NCBI GenBank assembly: GCA_038243395.1
Contig: JBBSRC010000010.1
Span: 5,182 to 69,181, forward strand
DNA length: 64,000 bases
Source: Gelidibacter sp038243395
Lineage (GTDB): Bacteria; Bacteroidota; Bacteroidia; Flavobacteriales; Flavobacteriaceae
Direction: 5' to 3'
Below the pieces are notes generated by a model. The model was given only the letters and a program-made list of their open reading frames with translations, was not told where the DNA came from and did not search any database. Within the stretch, counting starts at the first letter, position 1, and each line of letters opens with the position of its first letter. The translations under genes and the position numbers were made by a program. Of this stretch, positions 1 through 8,748 are shown in pieces.

Positions 1-1
1 C

Positions 2-982
2 AACAAGTATTTAGAATTGATGAGTGATGCCGGTGTGGAATTTTGTTTCATGGAAGTTAGTTCTCACGGAATCCATCAAAACAGAACGGAAGGACTGCAT
101 TTTGTAGGTGGTATTTTCACGAATCTCACTCACGATCATCTGGATTATCACAACACGTTTGCAGAATATAGGGATGTTAAAAAATCATTCTTTGACACCC
201 TGTCCAAAGATGCTTTTGCCTTGGTCAATATCGACGATAAGAACGGTTTGGTCATGTTGCAAAATACGAAGGCTAAAAAATACACTTACGCTTTAAAAAC
301 TTATGCAAATTACAAAGCGCAGATTCTAGAAAATCAATTCACTGGGCTGTTGCTTAAAATCAATAACAATGAAGTTTGGACGCGCTTAATCGGCAATTTT
401 AACGCCTATAATATCTTGGCTATTTACGCTGCCGCAGAATTGCTAGGGCTGGAAAAAGTAGAAAATTTACGTCTGATTAGCGAGTTAGAAAGTGTTTCAG
501 GACGCTTTCAATATTTGATATCGGACGAAAAAATAACGGCCATCGTAGACTATGCCCATACGCCAGATGCTTTGCAAAATGTATTGGAAACGATCAATAG
601 CATTCGCACTAAAAACGAAGAATTAATCACAGTGGTAGGTTGTGGTGGCGATCGTGATAAAACGAAACGTCCTAAAATGGGCCATATCGCATCCGCATTA
701 AGTACTAAAGTAATCTTTACAAGCGACAACCCCAGAAGTGAAATTCCTGAAATCATTATAGAAGACATTGAAAAAGGCGTAGAGCCTCAAAACTTTAAAA
801 AGACCGTATCAATTACCGATAGAAAACAAGCCATTAAAACTGCTTGCCAAATGGCACAACCCAAGGATATCATTCTCATTGCCGGAAAAGGTCATGAAAC
901 CTATCAAGAAATTAAAGGAGTCAAAAGCGATTTTGATGATTATAAAATAGTTCAGGAGTTTTTGAAACAGTTGGGGAAGTAG
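2..982 (+). CDS. murE: UDP-MurNAc-tripeptide synthetase MurE (5' partial)
   Basis: MurE adds the third stem-peptide residue to UDP-MurNAc-L-Ala-D-Glu in the cytoplasm. The reading frame is open from base 2, before any start codon, and its first residues (NKYLELMSDAGVEF) already match the middle domain of Mur ligases, so the start and the ATP-binding P-loop lie outside the window. Visible motifs are FMEVSSHGIHQNR, THDHLDYH, HTPDALQNVLE and GGDRDKTKRPKM. The motif DNPR at 725-736 is the signature of meso-diaminopimelate-specific MurE enzymes, so the third residue is probably meso-DAP. It is the first visible gene of the dcw cluster and is followed by a repeat-bearing spacer before mraY. Confidence 0.96.
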   Translation, partial: NKYLELMSDAGVEFCFMEVSSHGIHQNRTEGLHFVGGIFTNLTHDHLDYHNTFAEYRDVKKSFFDTLSKDAFALVNIDDKNGLVMLQNTKAKKYTYALKTYANYKAQILENQFTGLLLKINNNEVWTRLIGNFNAYNILAIYAAAELLGLEKVENLRLISELESVSGRFQYLISDEKITAIVDYAHTPDALQNVLETINSIRTKNEELITVVGCGGDRDKTKRPKMGHIASALSTKVIFTSDNPRSEIPEIIIEDIEKGVEPQNFKKTVSITDRKQAIKTACQMAQPKDIILIAGKGHETYQEIKGVKSDFDDYKIVQEFLKQLGK

Positions 983-999
983 TGAGCTGGAAACTTGAA

Positions 1000-1073
1000 G
1001 AATTAAGTAATCAGTACAAAGTATTAAGAGAATAAAGACCAATAATAAAAAATAGAAATAACGAATAACGAAG
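1000..1073. repeat. intergenic repeat after murE (copy 1)
   Basis: The murE-mraY spacer contains GAATTAAGTAATCAGTACAA followed by AGTATTAAGAG and a short GAATAAC heptamer run. Almost the same string follows murG at 6591-6646, so this is a dispersed spacer repeat. Confidence 0.75.
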
Positions 1074-1102
1074 TTCAATTTAATCAACAAGCAACAATCT
1101 AA

Positions 1103-2344
1103 ATGCTCTATTACCTCTTTGAATATTTAAAACAACACTTTGATTTTCCCGGATCTTCCCTCTTCGGTTTTATCACCTTTAGGGCGGCTATGACGATTAT
1201 CACGTCGTTGCTTATTTCAACGATTTTCGGTAAGCGCATTATCAGGTTTTTGCAAAAGCAACAAGTTGGAGAAACGATTAGAGATTTAGGATTGGAAGGG
1301 CAAGTTGAAAAATCGGGAACACCAACAATGGGTGGCATCATCATCATCATTGCGACTTTAATTCCGGTACTATTGTTTGCTAAAATTGACAATATCTATA
1401 TCATCCTCTTGATAGTGACCACGCTGTGGATGGGTGCTATCGGGTTTTTAGATGATTATATAAAAAAGTTTAAAAAAGATAAAGAAGGCTTAAAAGGAGG
1501 ATTTAAAGTTTTGGGTCAAGTAGGATTGGGAATCATTGTGGGAGCTACTTTATATTTTAATCAAAATGTGACCATCAGGGAAAAGCTACCAATTGCTCAG
1601 CAAAAGCAGATTTTGGCAGCCAATCCAAATGTGGAAGCGTCGAAGTTATTTAAGGCAGAAGAAAAATCAACAAAAACAACCATTCCTTTTGTAAAGAAAA
1701 ATGAATTTGACTATGCGAAATTGGTTACTTGGATTAGTCCAGGCCTTGAAAAGTACGCATGGGTTATTTTCATTTTAGTGACCATATTTATTATTACAGC
1801 AGTATCAAACGGTGCTAATTTAACTGATGGAATAGATGGGTTGGCCGCAGGAACGTCAGCCATAATTGTGCTTACGTTAGGGATTTTTGCTTGGGTTTCA
1901 GGTAATATTATTTTTTCTGAATATCTCAATATCATGTATATCCCAAGGGTCGAAGAAATAACTATTTATATTGCCGCCTTTGTAGGAGCGCTCGTTGGAT
2001 TTTTGTGGTACAACGCTTATCCGGCGCAAGTATTTATGGGAGATACGGGAAGTTTAACCATCGGAGGAATCATTGCGGTTATTGCTATTGCGGTTCGAAA
2101 AGAATGGTTAATTCCGGTTTTATGCGGCATCTTTTTGGTCGAAAATTTATCTGTGGTAATGCAAGTGGGTTGGTTTAAATATACCAAAAAGAAATACGGC
2201 GAAGGCCGACGTATTTTTAAAATGGCGCCATTGCACCATCATTATCAAAAATCCGGGTATCACGAAAGTAAAATCGTAACCCGCTTTTGGATTGTTGGAA
2301 TTTTATTGGCAATTGTGTCGATAGTGACTTTGAAAATTAGATAA
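1103..2344 (+). CDS. mraY: phospho-N-acetylmuramoyl-pentapeptide transferase MraY
   Basis: MraY transfers phospho-MurNAc-pentapeptide to undecaprenyl phosphate, making lipid I at the inner membrane. The 413-residue protein has about ten hydrophobic segments. The Asp pair lies at residues 117-118 (FLDDYIKK), the NLTDGIDGLA motif begins near residue 239, and a His cluster (PLHHHYQ) lies near 378-380; all are catalytic-site landmarks of the family. It is longer than the E. coli enzyme because of a hydrophilic insertion at about residues 150-205, which is usual in Bacteroidota. The start is the only ATG that fits the first membrane segment. Confidence 0.97.
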   Translation: MLYYLFEYLKQHFDFPGSSLFGFITFRAAMTIITSLLISTIFGKRIIRFLQKQQVGETIRDLGLEGQVEKSGTPTMGGIIIIIATLIPVLLFAKIDNIYIILLIVTTLWMGAIGFLDDYIKKFKKDKEGLKGGFKVLGQVGLGIIVGATLYFNQNVTIREKLPIAQQKQILAANPNVEASKLFKAEEKSTKTTIPFVKKNEFDYAKLVTWISPGLEKYAWVIFILVTIFIITAVSNGANLTDGIDGLAAGTSAIIVLTLGIFAWVSGNIIFSEYLNIMYIPRVEEITIYIAAFVGALVGFLWYNAYPAQVFMGDTGSLTIGGIIAVIAIAVRKEWLIPVLCGIFLVENLSVVMQVGWFKYTKKKYGEGRRIFKMAPLHHHYQKSGYHESKIVTRFWIVGILLAIVSIVTLKIR

Positions 2345-2350
2345 AGAGAA

Positions 2351-2381
2351 ATTACGATATACGATTTAAGAATTACGATTT
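2351..2381. repeat. ATTACGATT-type repeat before the four-helix-bundle gene
   Basis: Three ATTACGAT/TACGATTT words lie just before the start of the inserted gene. The reverse complement (AATCGTAAATCG) occurs at its 3' end at 2729-2745, so the gene is bracketed by related words in inverted orientation. Confidence 0.6.
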
Positions 2382-2383
2382 CA

Positions 2384-2743
2384 ATGAAGGAAATAATTAA
2401 AAATAGGACTAAAAAATTTGCATCAGATTGCTGGCATCTTTGTTCCAAATTTCCGATTACGAGAGAATACAATGCTTACTGTAATCAATTGATAAGATGT
2501 TCAAGTTCGGTAGGAGCAAATTATAGAGCAGCATGTAGGGCGAAATCTGACGCTGATTTTTTATATAAATTGAAAATTGTTGAGGAAGAAGCAGATGAAA
2601 GCATGTATTTCATCGAATTGCTTTTAGAAGTCTCGGAAAGGGAAATAGAGGAAATGAAGCGATTGCATGCAGAAGCTAATGAGATTTCATCAATAGTAGT
2701 TGCCTCAATTAGAGCCATCCGAAACCGCAATCGTAAATCGTAA
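2384..2743 (+). CDS. four-helix bundle protein (S23/IVP-like family)
   Basis: The 119-residue protein matches the small four-helix-bundle family first described from 23S rRNA intervening sequences and also related to diversity-generating-retroelement accessory proteins. Typical features are CNQLIRCSSSVGANYRAA near residues 33-50, an EEADES patch near 66-71 and a Lys/Arg-rich C terminus. Its molecular function is unknown. It interrupts mraY and murD in a cluster where those genes are normally adjacent, and short related repeats bracket it. The 3' repeat supplies its last codons and stop (RNRNRKS), which suggests it arrived as a cassette. Confidence 0.85.
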   Translation: MKEIIKNRTKKFASDCWHLCSKFPITREYNAYCNQLIRCSSSVGANYRAACRAKSDADFLYKLKIVEEEADESMYFIELLLEVSEREIEEMKRLHAEANEISSIVVASIRAIRNRNRKS

Positions 2744-2745
2744 AT
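2729..2745. repeat. AATCGTAAAT repeat at the 3' end of the four-helix-bundle gene
   Basis: AATCGTAAATCGTAAAT is the inverted counterpart of the words at 2351-2381. It overlaps the end of the coding region and its TAA stop, just before murD. Confidence 0.6.
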
Positions 2746-2757
2746 CTAATATCGAAA

Positions 2758-4089
2758 ATGAAAAGGCTGGTCATATTAGGAGGAGGAGAAAGCGGTGTAG
2801 GCACCGCGCTTTTAGCCAAAGCAAAAGGTTACGAAGTATTTCTTTCGGATAGAGGAAAGATTAAAGATAATTATAAAGAAGTTCTTGTACATAATGAGAT
2901 TGAATTTGAAGATGAGCAGCATACAGAATCAAAAATTCTAAATGCGGACATCGTCATGAAAAGCCCTGGGATTCCTGATAAAGTGGCTTTGGTAAAGCAG
3001 ATAAGAGACAAAGGCATTCCAGTAGTTTCTGAAATTGAATTTGCAGCAAAATTTACTAAGTCAACTATTGTAGGAATTACGGGAACAAACGGAAAGACAA
3101 CCACAGCCACCTTGATCCATCATATTTTAAAACAAGAATTGGAGGTTGGTTTGTCAGGAAACATCGGTAAAAGTTTTGCGCAACAGATTTTGGAGTATGA
3201 TTATCCAAATTATGTGTTGGAGATCAGCAGTTTTCAGTTAGATGATATTGTAGATTTTAAACCACATATCGCCGTTTTGCTAAACATCACGCCTGATCAC
3301 TTGGATCGCTATGATTATAAGTTTGAGAATTATATCGATTCAAAATTTAGAATTGTTCTGAACCAGACCAAAGACGATTATCTGATTTATGATGCAGACG
3401 ATGAAGTCATAGTTGACTGGCTCAAATCACATAAAATTCAATCCAAATTATTGCCGTTTTCACTGACGAAAACCATTGCGAACGGCGCGTATTTAGACAA
3501 AGAAGAAATAAAAATAACGATAGATAACAACCAAACTATTATGTCAACAACAAATTTAGCCTTAGAAGGTAAACACAATATCAAAAATCAAATGGCTGCA
3601 TCGACCGTAGCGCATTTATTAAAAATAAGAAAACAAACGATTCGTGAGAGCTTAGAGAATTTTCAAGGCGTTGAACATCGTTTGGAGGAGGTTTTGAAAA
3701 TCAATAAGGTAAGATATATCAACGATTCAAAAGCCACTAACGTAAATGCGACCTACTTTGCTTTAGAAAGTATGGATACGCCGACTATTTGGATTGTTGG
3801 AGGTGTTGATAAAGGGAATGATTATAAAGAGTTATTTCCATTTATCAATGAAAAGGTAAAAGCCATTATCTGCCTTGGTGTGGACAACGAAAAATTATTA
3901 AAAACTTTCGGGAAGATGGTAGATGTCATCGTTGAAACTCAGTATATGAGCGAAGCCGTTAAAATTGCATACAAAATAGCAGAATCTGGAGATTCTGTGT
4001 TATTGTCGCCAGCATGTGCAAGCTTTGATTTATTTGAAAGTTATGAAGATCGAGGGCGTCAATTTAAGAATGCTGTGAGAAGTTTATAA
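2758..4089 (+). CDS. murD: UDP-N-acetylmuramoylalanine--D-glutamate ligase MurD
   Basis: MurD adds D-glutamate to UDP-MurNAc-L-Ala in the cytoplasm, using ATP. The 443 residues match the family length. The N-terminal Rossmann-like UDP-binding domain begins with LVILGGGESGVG, the P-loop GITGTNGKTTTAT starts at residue 106, and NITPDHLDRY and the C-terminal motifs HRLEEV and NDSKATN are present. It starts 14 bases after the four-helix-bundle gene and is probably cotranscribed with the rest of the cluster. Confidence 0.97.
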   Translation: MKRLVILGGGESGVGTALLAKAKGYEVFLSDRGKIKDNYKEVLVHNEIEFEDEQHTESKILNADIVMKSPGIPDKVALVKQIRDKGIPVVSEIEFAAKFTKSTIVGITGTNGKTTTATLIHHILKQELEVGLSGNIGKSFAQQILEYDYPNYVLEISSFQLDDIVDFKPHIAVLLNITPDHLDRYDYKFENYIDSKFRIVLNQTKDDYLIYDADDEVIVDWLKSHKIQSKLLPFSLTKTIANGAYLDKEEIKITIDNNQTIMSTTNLALEGKHNIKNQMAASTVAHLLKIRKQTIRESLENFQGVEHRLEEVLKINKVRYINDSKATNVNATYFALESMDTPTIWIVGGVDKGNDYKELFPFINEKVKAIICLGVDNEKLLKTFGKMVDVIVETQYMSEAVKIAYKIAESGDSVLLSPACASFDLFESYEDRGRQFKNAVRSL

Positions 4090-4099
4090 CTCCATCTTT

Positions 4100-4115
4100 C
4101 CCGATAGCTATCGGG
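4100..4115. repeat. perfect 16-bp palindrome in the murD-ftsW spacer
   Basis: CCCGATAGCTATCGGG lies 10 bases after the murD stop. It has no following T-run on the + strand, so I do not call it a terminator. Related GATAGC words recur in several spacers of the window. Confidence 0.6.
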
Positions 4116-4202
4116 ATTCCCAAAGGGAAGAAACTGATGTGGAAAGAAGATGAGTAAAGAAATCATTTTTATATAAAATATTAATAAATAATTAAAATCA
4201 TG

Positions 4203-4237
4203 TTTCCCTTTGGGGAAATGTCCGAAGGACAATGGGG
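4203..4237 (+). promoter_or_regulatory. 35-bp hairpin repeat containing the ftsW start codon
   Basis: The element has a TTTCCC/GGGGAAA hairpin, then TGTCCGAAGGACAATGGGG, in which the ATG is the ftsW start and GAAGGA sits at a ribosome-binding distance. A near-identical element occurs at 5470-5505, where its ATG is the murG start. The hairpin could influence translation of both genes. Confidence 0.7.
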
Positions 4238-5425
4238 ACAATTTATAACAACATAAAAGGAGATCGTTTGATTTGGGCAATTGTTGCGTTATTGGCAATT
4301 TTCTCATTCCTTCCGGTGTACAGTTCTTCCAGTAATTTGGCATATACTGCTAGTTCTGGAAGTACGTTTTCTTTTTTTGTAAAACACTTTATGCATCTGT
4401 TTTTGGGTTTTGCCATTATGTACGGCGTACATCGCATTCCCTATCGTTATTTTAGGGGCTTATCACTCGTCATGATGCCAATTGTTTTGATATTATTGGT
4501 ATTGACAATGTTTCAAGGCACAACCATTGAGGGTGCAAATGCGAGCCGATGGATTCAGATCCCCATTATAGGGATGTCCTTTCAAACCTCAACCTTTGCG
4601 GCGGTAGTATTGATGGTTTATGTAGCACGTTATTTATCAAAAATACAGGAGAGGGAGATCACATTTAAAGAAACAATTTTACCATTATGGATTCCAGTTT
4701 TTCTGGTGTTGATCTTAATTCTTCCGGCTAACTTTTCAACGGCAGCCATTATGTTTGCTATGGTCATGGTGTTGACTTTCATTGGAGGTTATCCTGCACG
4801 TTACTTGGCCATAATTGTTGGAGTTGGCATCGTGGTTTTGACCTTGTTCGTTTTGACCGCAAAGGCATTTCCTGAGGCCATGCCAAATCGTGTTGATACT
4901 TGGATAAATCGTGTAGAGAATTTTTCAAATGATGAAGATACAGAAGCAGATTACCAAATTGAAAAAGCAAAAATAGCAATTGCAACTGGTAATTATATCG
5001 GATTAGGACCTGGGAAAAGTGTTCAAAAGAACTTTTTGCCGCAATCTTCCTCAGATTTCATTTTTGCTATCATAGTTGAAGAATATGGATTAGTTGGCGG
5101 TTTGGTTATTTTGGTAGTGTATTGCTGGATGCTTTTTAGGATTGTGATCATCGCACAAAAATCAGATACGGTTTTTGGGAAATTAGTTGTATTGGGAGTA
5201 GGCTTGCCAATTGTATTTCAGGCGTTTATTAATATGGCCGTTGCGGTTGAACTATTTCCCGTAACCGGCCAAACATTGCCCTTAATTAGTAGTGGAGGGA
5301 CTTCCATTTGGATGACCTGCCTGGCTTTTGGTATGATTTTGAGCGTCAGTGCAAAAAGAGAAGAATTAAAAGAACGAGAAGAAGAATTGGATAATCCTTT
5401 GGAAATATTGAGTGAAGCGATATAA
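4232..5425 (+). CDS. ftsW: cell-division SEDS glycosyltransferase FtsW
   Basis: FtsW is the division-specific SEDS-family peptidoglycan polymerase acting on lipid II at the septum. The 397-residue protein is very hydrophobic with about ten membrane segments. Family landmarks include NASRWIQIP near residue 105, GNYIGLGPGKS near 252, FIFAIIVEEYG near 277 and LPLISSGGTS near 350. The start ATG lies inside a repeat shared with murG. The next upstream options would run into the hairpin, and the N terminus (NIKGDRLIWAIVALLAIFSF) is typical from this start. Confidence 0.96.
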   Translation: MGTIYNNIKGDRLIWAIVALLAIFSFLPVYSSSSNLAYTASSGSTFSFFVKHFMHLFLGFAIMYGVHRIPYRYFRGLSLVMMPIVLILLVLTMFQGTTIEGANASRWIQIPIIGMSFQTSTFAAVVLMVYVARYLSKIQEREITFKETILPLWIPVFLVLILILPANFSTAAIMFAMVMVLTFIGGYPARYLAIIVGVGIVVLTLFVLTAKAFPEAMPNRVDTWINRVENFSNDEDTEADYQIEKAKIAIATGNYIGLGPGKSVQKNFLPQSSSDFIFAIIVEEYGLVGGLVILVVYCWMLFRIVIIAQKSDTVFGKLVVLGVGLPIVFQAFINMAVAVELFPVTGQTLPLISSGGTSIWMTCLAFGMILSVSAKREELKEREEELDNPLEILSEAI

Positions 5426-5469
5426 GTTATAAGGACTTAAAATTTAATTTTAAATTGAAATAATAGGAT

Positions 5470-5505
5470 TTTCCCCTTTGGGGAAATGTCCGAAGGACAA
5501 TGGGG
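5470..5505 (+). promoter_or_regulatory. second copy of the hairpin repeat, containing the murG start codon
   Basis: TTTTCCCCTTTGGGGAAA is followed by TGTCCGAAGGACAATGGGG. The copy differs from 4203-4237 only in the length of the C/T run. The ATG within it opens murG. Confidence 0.7.
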
Positions 5506-6597
5506 CAATTAAGAATCATATTATCAGGAGGCGGTACAGGAGGACATATCTATCCGGCCATCGCCATTGCCAATGAGTTGAAACTGCGCTTTCCTGACGC
5601 GGAATTTCTTTTTGTGGGAGCGTTGGATCGCATGGAGATGGAAAAAGTACCGCAAGCGGGATATAAGATTGAAGGTCTTTGGATTACTGGAATTCAGCGT
5701 AAGTTGACGCTTAAAAATCTTGTCTTTCCGGCAAAGTTGGTGGTAAGCTTAATGCGGGCAAGAAAGATTGTAAAAACATTTAAACCAGATGTCGCTATTG
5801 GAACCGGTGGTTTTGCCAGCGGACCTTTATTGCAAGTTGCAACTTTAAGAGGTATTCCGACTTTAATTCAGGAGCAAAACTCTTATCCAGGGATAACCAA
5901 TAAATTATTGGCTAAAAAAGTCAATAAAATTTGTGTGGCTTACGACGGTTTGGATCGTTTTTTTCCAAAAGAGAAATTGATAAAAACCGGAAATCCGATT
6001 CGACAAGATTTATTGGAGATCGATAATAAGACGATAGAGGCAAAAGATGCTTTCCAACTAAAACAGGGCAAATATACCTTGTTGGTTTTAGGCGGGAGTT
6101 TAGGTGCGAAACGCATCAATGAATTGATTGAAAAAGAATTGGAGTTTTTCCAAACCCAAAATGTGCAAGTCATTTGGCAATGTGGAAAGTTGTATTACGA
6201 AACCTATAAAAAATACAGCACTTATGAAAATGTTCAAGTCCATGCTTTTTTGAACACTATGGATTTGGCATACGCTGCCGCAGATTTTATCATTTCAAGA
6301 GCCGGAGCAAGTTCGGTTTCGGAATTATGTGTGGTGGGAAAACCGGTTATTTTTATTCCTTCACCCAATGTGGCTGAAGACCATCAAACTAAGAATGCCA
6401 TGGCAGTAGTAAATAAAGATGCTGCATTGCTGATTAAAGAAACGGACTTAAATATCGACTTTGAAAACAGATTTTCGCAATTGGTAGCGTCATCTGAAAA
6501 ACAACAAATATTAAGTGAAAATATAAAGAAACTGGCGCTTATAAATGCTACAAAAGATATTGTGGATGAGGTTGAGAAGTTATTAAAGAAGAATTAA
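5500..6597 (+). CDS. murG: lipid II synthase MurG
   Basis: MurG is the membrane-associated GT28 transferase that adds GlcNAc to lipid I, giving lipid II. The 365-residue protein has the N-terminal glycine loop SGGGTGGHIYPA at residues 9-20, VGALDRMEMEKVP, a second glycine loop GGSLGAKRIN and the donor-site motif SRAGASSVSEL. The order ftsW-murG-murC is standard. The first codons (ATGGGGCAA) come from the repeat described at 5470. Confidence 0.97.
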   Translation: MGQLRIILSGGGTGGHIYPAIAIANELKLRFPDAEFLFVGALDRMEMEKVPQAGYKIEGLWITGIQRKLTLKNLVFPAKLVVSLMRARKIVKTFKPDVAIGTGGFASGPLLQVATLRGIPTLIQEQNSYPGITNKLLAKKVNKICVAYDGLDRFFPKEKLIKTGNPIRQDLLEIDNKTIEAKDAFQLKQGKYTLLVLGGSLGAKRINELIEKELEFFQTQNVQVIWQCGKLYYETYKKYSTYENVQVHAFLNTMDLAYAAADFIISRAGASSVSELCVVGKPVIFIPSPNVAEDHQTKNAMAVVNKDAALLIKETDLNIDFENRFSQLVASSEKQQILSENIKKLALINATKDIVDEVEKLLKKN

Positions 6598-6646
6598 GTA
6601 TTTAGTACAAAGTATTAAGAATAACGAATAACGAATAACGAATAAA
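6591..6646. repeat. intergenic repeat after murG (copy 2) with GAATAAC heptamers
   Basis: GAATTAAGTATTTAGTACAA overlaps the murG stop codon, continues AGTATTAAG, and runs into nearly four GAATAAC units at 6619-6646. The same arrangement follows murE at 1000-1073. Confidence 0.75.
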
Positions 6647-6683
6647 TTTCAACTTAGAAACGAGAACCTAAAAACAACAAAAC

Positions 6684-8042
6684 TTGAATTTAAAAACAAT
6701 AAATAACGTTTATTTCATCGGTATCGGAGGCATCGGAATGAGTGCCCTTGCGCGTTATTTTGTAGCGAATGGGAAATCGGTGGCGGGTTATGATAAAACC
6801 AGAACAGACATCACAAATGCTTTGGAAGATCTCGGAATTAAAATTCATTTTGAAGATTCGGTAACTGAAATACCATCTGAATTCTTGAATATTAATGATA
6901 CTTTAGTGGTTTATACACCGGCCATTCCTAAAGAGCATATGGAATTTAATTATTTCAAATCCCATAATTTTGAAATCCTAAAACGTTCTGCAGTTCTTGG
7001 AGAAATAACGAGAGACACCTTTTGTTTCGCAGTTGCCGGAACTCATGGCAAGACAACTACGACAAGTATTTTGGGGCATTTACTCTATGAATGTAATGTG
7101 GCAGTCACAGCATTTTTAGGAGGCGTAAGTGAGAATTATAATTCAAATTTCTTACTTAAAGGTACTGAAGTCACAGTAGTTGAGGCCGATGAATATGATC
7201 GTTCGTTTTTAACCTTATCCCCAGATATGGCTGGTCTGACCTCAATGGATGCGGATCACCTTGACATTTATGGCGAAGCGGAAGAACTTAAAAAATCCTT
7301 CATTGAATTTACCAAAAAATTAAAACCAAACGGTAAGTTATTCGTGAAGAATGGTTTACCTGTTGAAGGCATTACTTACGGAATAGAAGATGATGCAGAT
7401 TATTCTGCTCAAAATATTAAGATAACCGATGGCAGTTATGAGTTTGACCTAAAAACACCGACCAATACGCTTCATAATTTTGAATTCAGCTTGCCGGGCA
7501 GACATAATCTTTCGAATGCAGTAATGGCCTTGGCGATGTCTGTAGAATACGGCATCCCTCACCAACAGCTCGCCAAAGCTTTAGCTTCGTACACAGGAGT
7601 TAAACGGCGTTTCACTTATCAAATCAAAATGGATGATTTGGTGTTTATCGATGATTATGCACACCATCCGGAAGAAATTAATGCGGTGCATCAAGCAGTT
7701 AGGGAAATGTATCCCAACAAAAAGGTATTGGCCATTTTTCAACCGCATTTATTTAGTAGAACACGTGATTTTGCGGACGATTTTGCCAAAAGTCTCTCGC
7801 AATTTGATAAAGTGTTCCTGCTTGATATTTATCCAGCAAGAGAATTACCCATAGAAGGCATAACTTCAGCATGGTTATTGAGCAAAATTGAAAATAAAAA
7901 TAAAAAATTAATTCAAAAATCGGAATTGATTTCAGAAATAAAAGCTTCTAAGGCAACAGTTATTTTGACCATAGGTGCTGGAGATATTGGCGAACAAGTA
8001 AAACATATAAAACGAGCTTTAAGTCTTGAAGATAAATTATAA
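6684..8042 (+). CDS. murC: UDP-N-acetylmuramate--L-alanine ligase MurC
   Basis: MurC adds the first amino acid, L-alanine, to UDP-MurNAc. The 452-residue protein has the N-terminal nucleotide-binding loop GIGGIGMSALARYF at residues 13-26, the P-loop GTHGKTTTTS near 119, EADEYDRSF, the DADHLDIY motif and the C-terminal DDYAHHPEEI and FQPHLFSRTRD. The start is TTG: the family N terminus (NLKTINNVYFIGIGG) begins directly after it and no ATG precedes the glycine loop. The 3' end overlaps ftsQ by 17 bases. Confidence 0.96.
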   Translation: MNLKTINNVYFIGIGGIGMSALARYFVANGKSVAGYDKTRTDITNALEDLGIKIHFEDSVTEIPSEFLNINDTLVVYTPAIPKEHMEFNYFKSHNFEILKRSAVLGEITRDTFCFAVAGTHGKTTTTSILGHLLYECNVAVTAFLGGVSENYNSNFLLKGTEVTVVEADEYDRSFLTLSPDMAGLTSMDADHLDIYGEAEELKKSFIEFTKKLKPNGKLFVKNGLPVEGITYGIEDDADYSAQNIKITDGSYEFDLKTPTNTLHNFEFSLPGRHNLSNAVMALAMSVEYGIPHQQLAKALASYTGVKRRFTYQIKMDDLVFIDDYAHHPEEINAVHQAVREMYPNKKVLAIFQPHLFSRTRDFADDFAKSLSQFDKVFLLDIYPARELPIEGITSAWLLSKIENKNKKLIQKSELISEIKASKATVILTIGAGDIGEQVKHIKRALSLEDKL

Positions 8043-8745
8043 TTATATAAAAGTAATCGGGTTGATGGTATTGGTTATCTTTCTATTTGCGTTTTCCTCT
8101 GCACGGAATTCTGTCAGAAAAGTGAGTGAACCCAACATCAAATTTCTGGGCGATGAGAATTTATTTATTACCCATGCGGCTGTTAGTAAGTTGTTAATAC
8201 AAAATGAGCAGAGTGTTTCAAATTCGTCTAAAGAAACAATAGATTTGAACGACTTGGAATCTGCCCTGAACGCTAACGTCATGATTAAGCGAGCGCAAGT
8301 GTTTATCAAGGTTGATGGCACATTGATCGCTGAAATTGAGCAAAAGAAACCTATTGCTCGAGTAAGTACAAACGCATCTTACTATATAGATGATGATGGT
8401 TCCTACATGCCGTTATCAACAAATTACACATCGAGAGTGCCTTTGGTTACTGGATTTGTGCAAGAAAATGAATTGTATAACGTGTTTACTGTCGCTGAAA
8501 AAGTTCAAAGTGATGCCTTTTTAAAAACGCATGTTACAGAAATTCATCAGAATGAAAATGGAAGCATTGATCTAAAATTTAGATTGAATGATTTTAGGAT
8601 ACAGTTAGGATCGCTGTACAAATTCGATAAGAAGATAAATAATCTTAAGGCTTTCTATCAAAAAGCAATGAAAGATAGTACGCTGAATAGTTACAGTGTG
8701 GTTAATTTAAGGTTTGATAAACAGGTCATATGTACCAAAAAGTAA
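8026..8745 (+). CDS. ftsQ: cell-division protein FtsQ
   Basis: FtsQ is the bitopic inner-membrane divisome protein that links early and late division proteins. The 239-residue protein has a short cytoplasmic N terminus, one membrane segment at about residues 9-25 (IKVIGLMVLVIFLFAF) and a periplasmic part. It is assigned mainly from its position between murC and ftsA plus the single-anchor layout, since FtsQ sequences are poorly conserved. The start is TTG inside the murC coding region, giving a 17-base overlap. The later Met at residue 14 would cut into the anchor. Confidence 0.88.
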   Translation: MKINYNYIKVIGLMVLVIFLFAFSSARNSVRKVSEPNIKFLGDENLFITHAAVSKLLIQNEQSVSNSSKETIDLNDLESALNANVMIKRAQVFIKVDGTLIAEIEQKKPIARVSTNASYYIDDDGSYMPLSTNYTSRVPLVTGFVQENELYNVFTVAEKVQSDAFLKTHVTEIHQNENGSIDLKFRLNDFRIQLGSLYKFDKKINNLKAFYQKAMKDSTLNSYSVVNLRFDKQVICTKK

Positions 8746-8748
8746 AGG

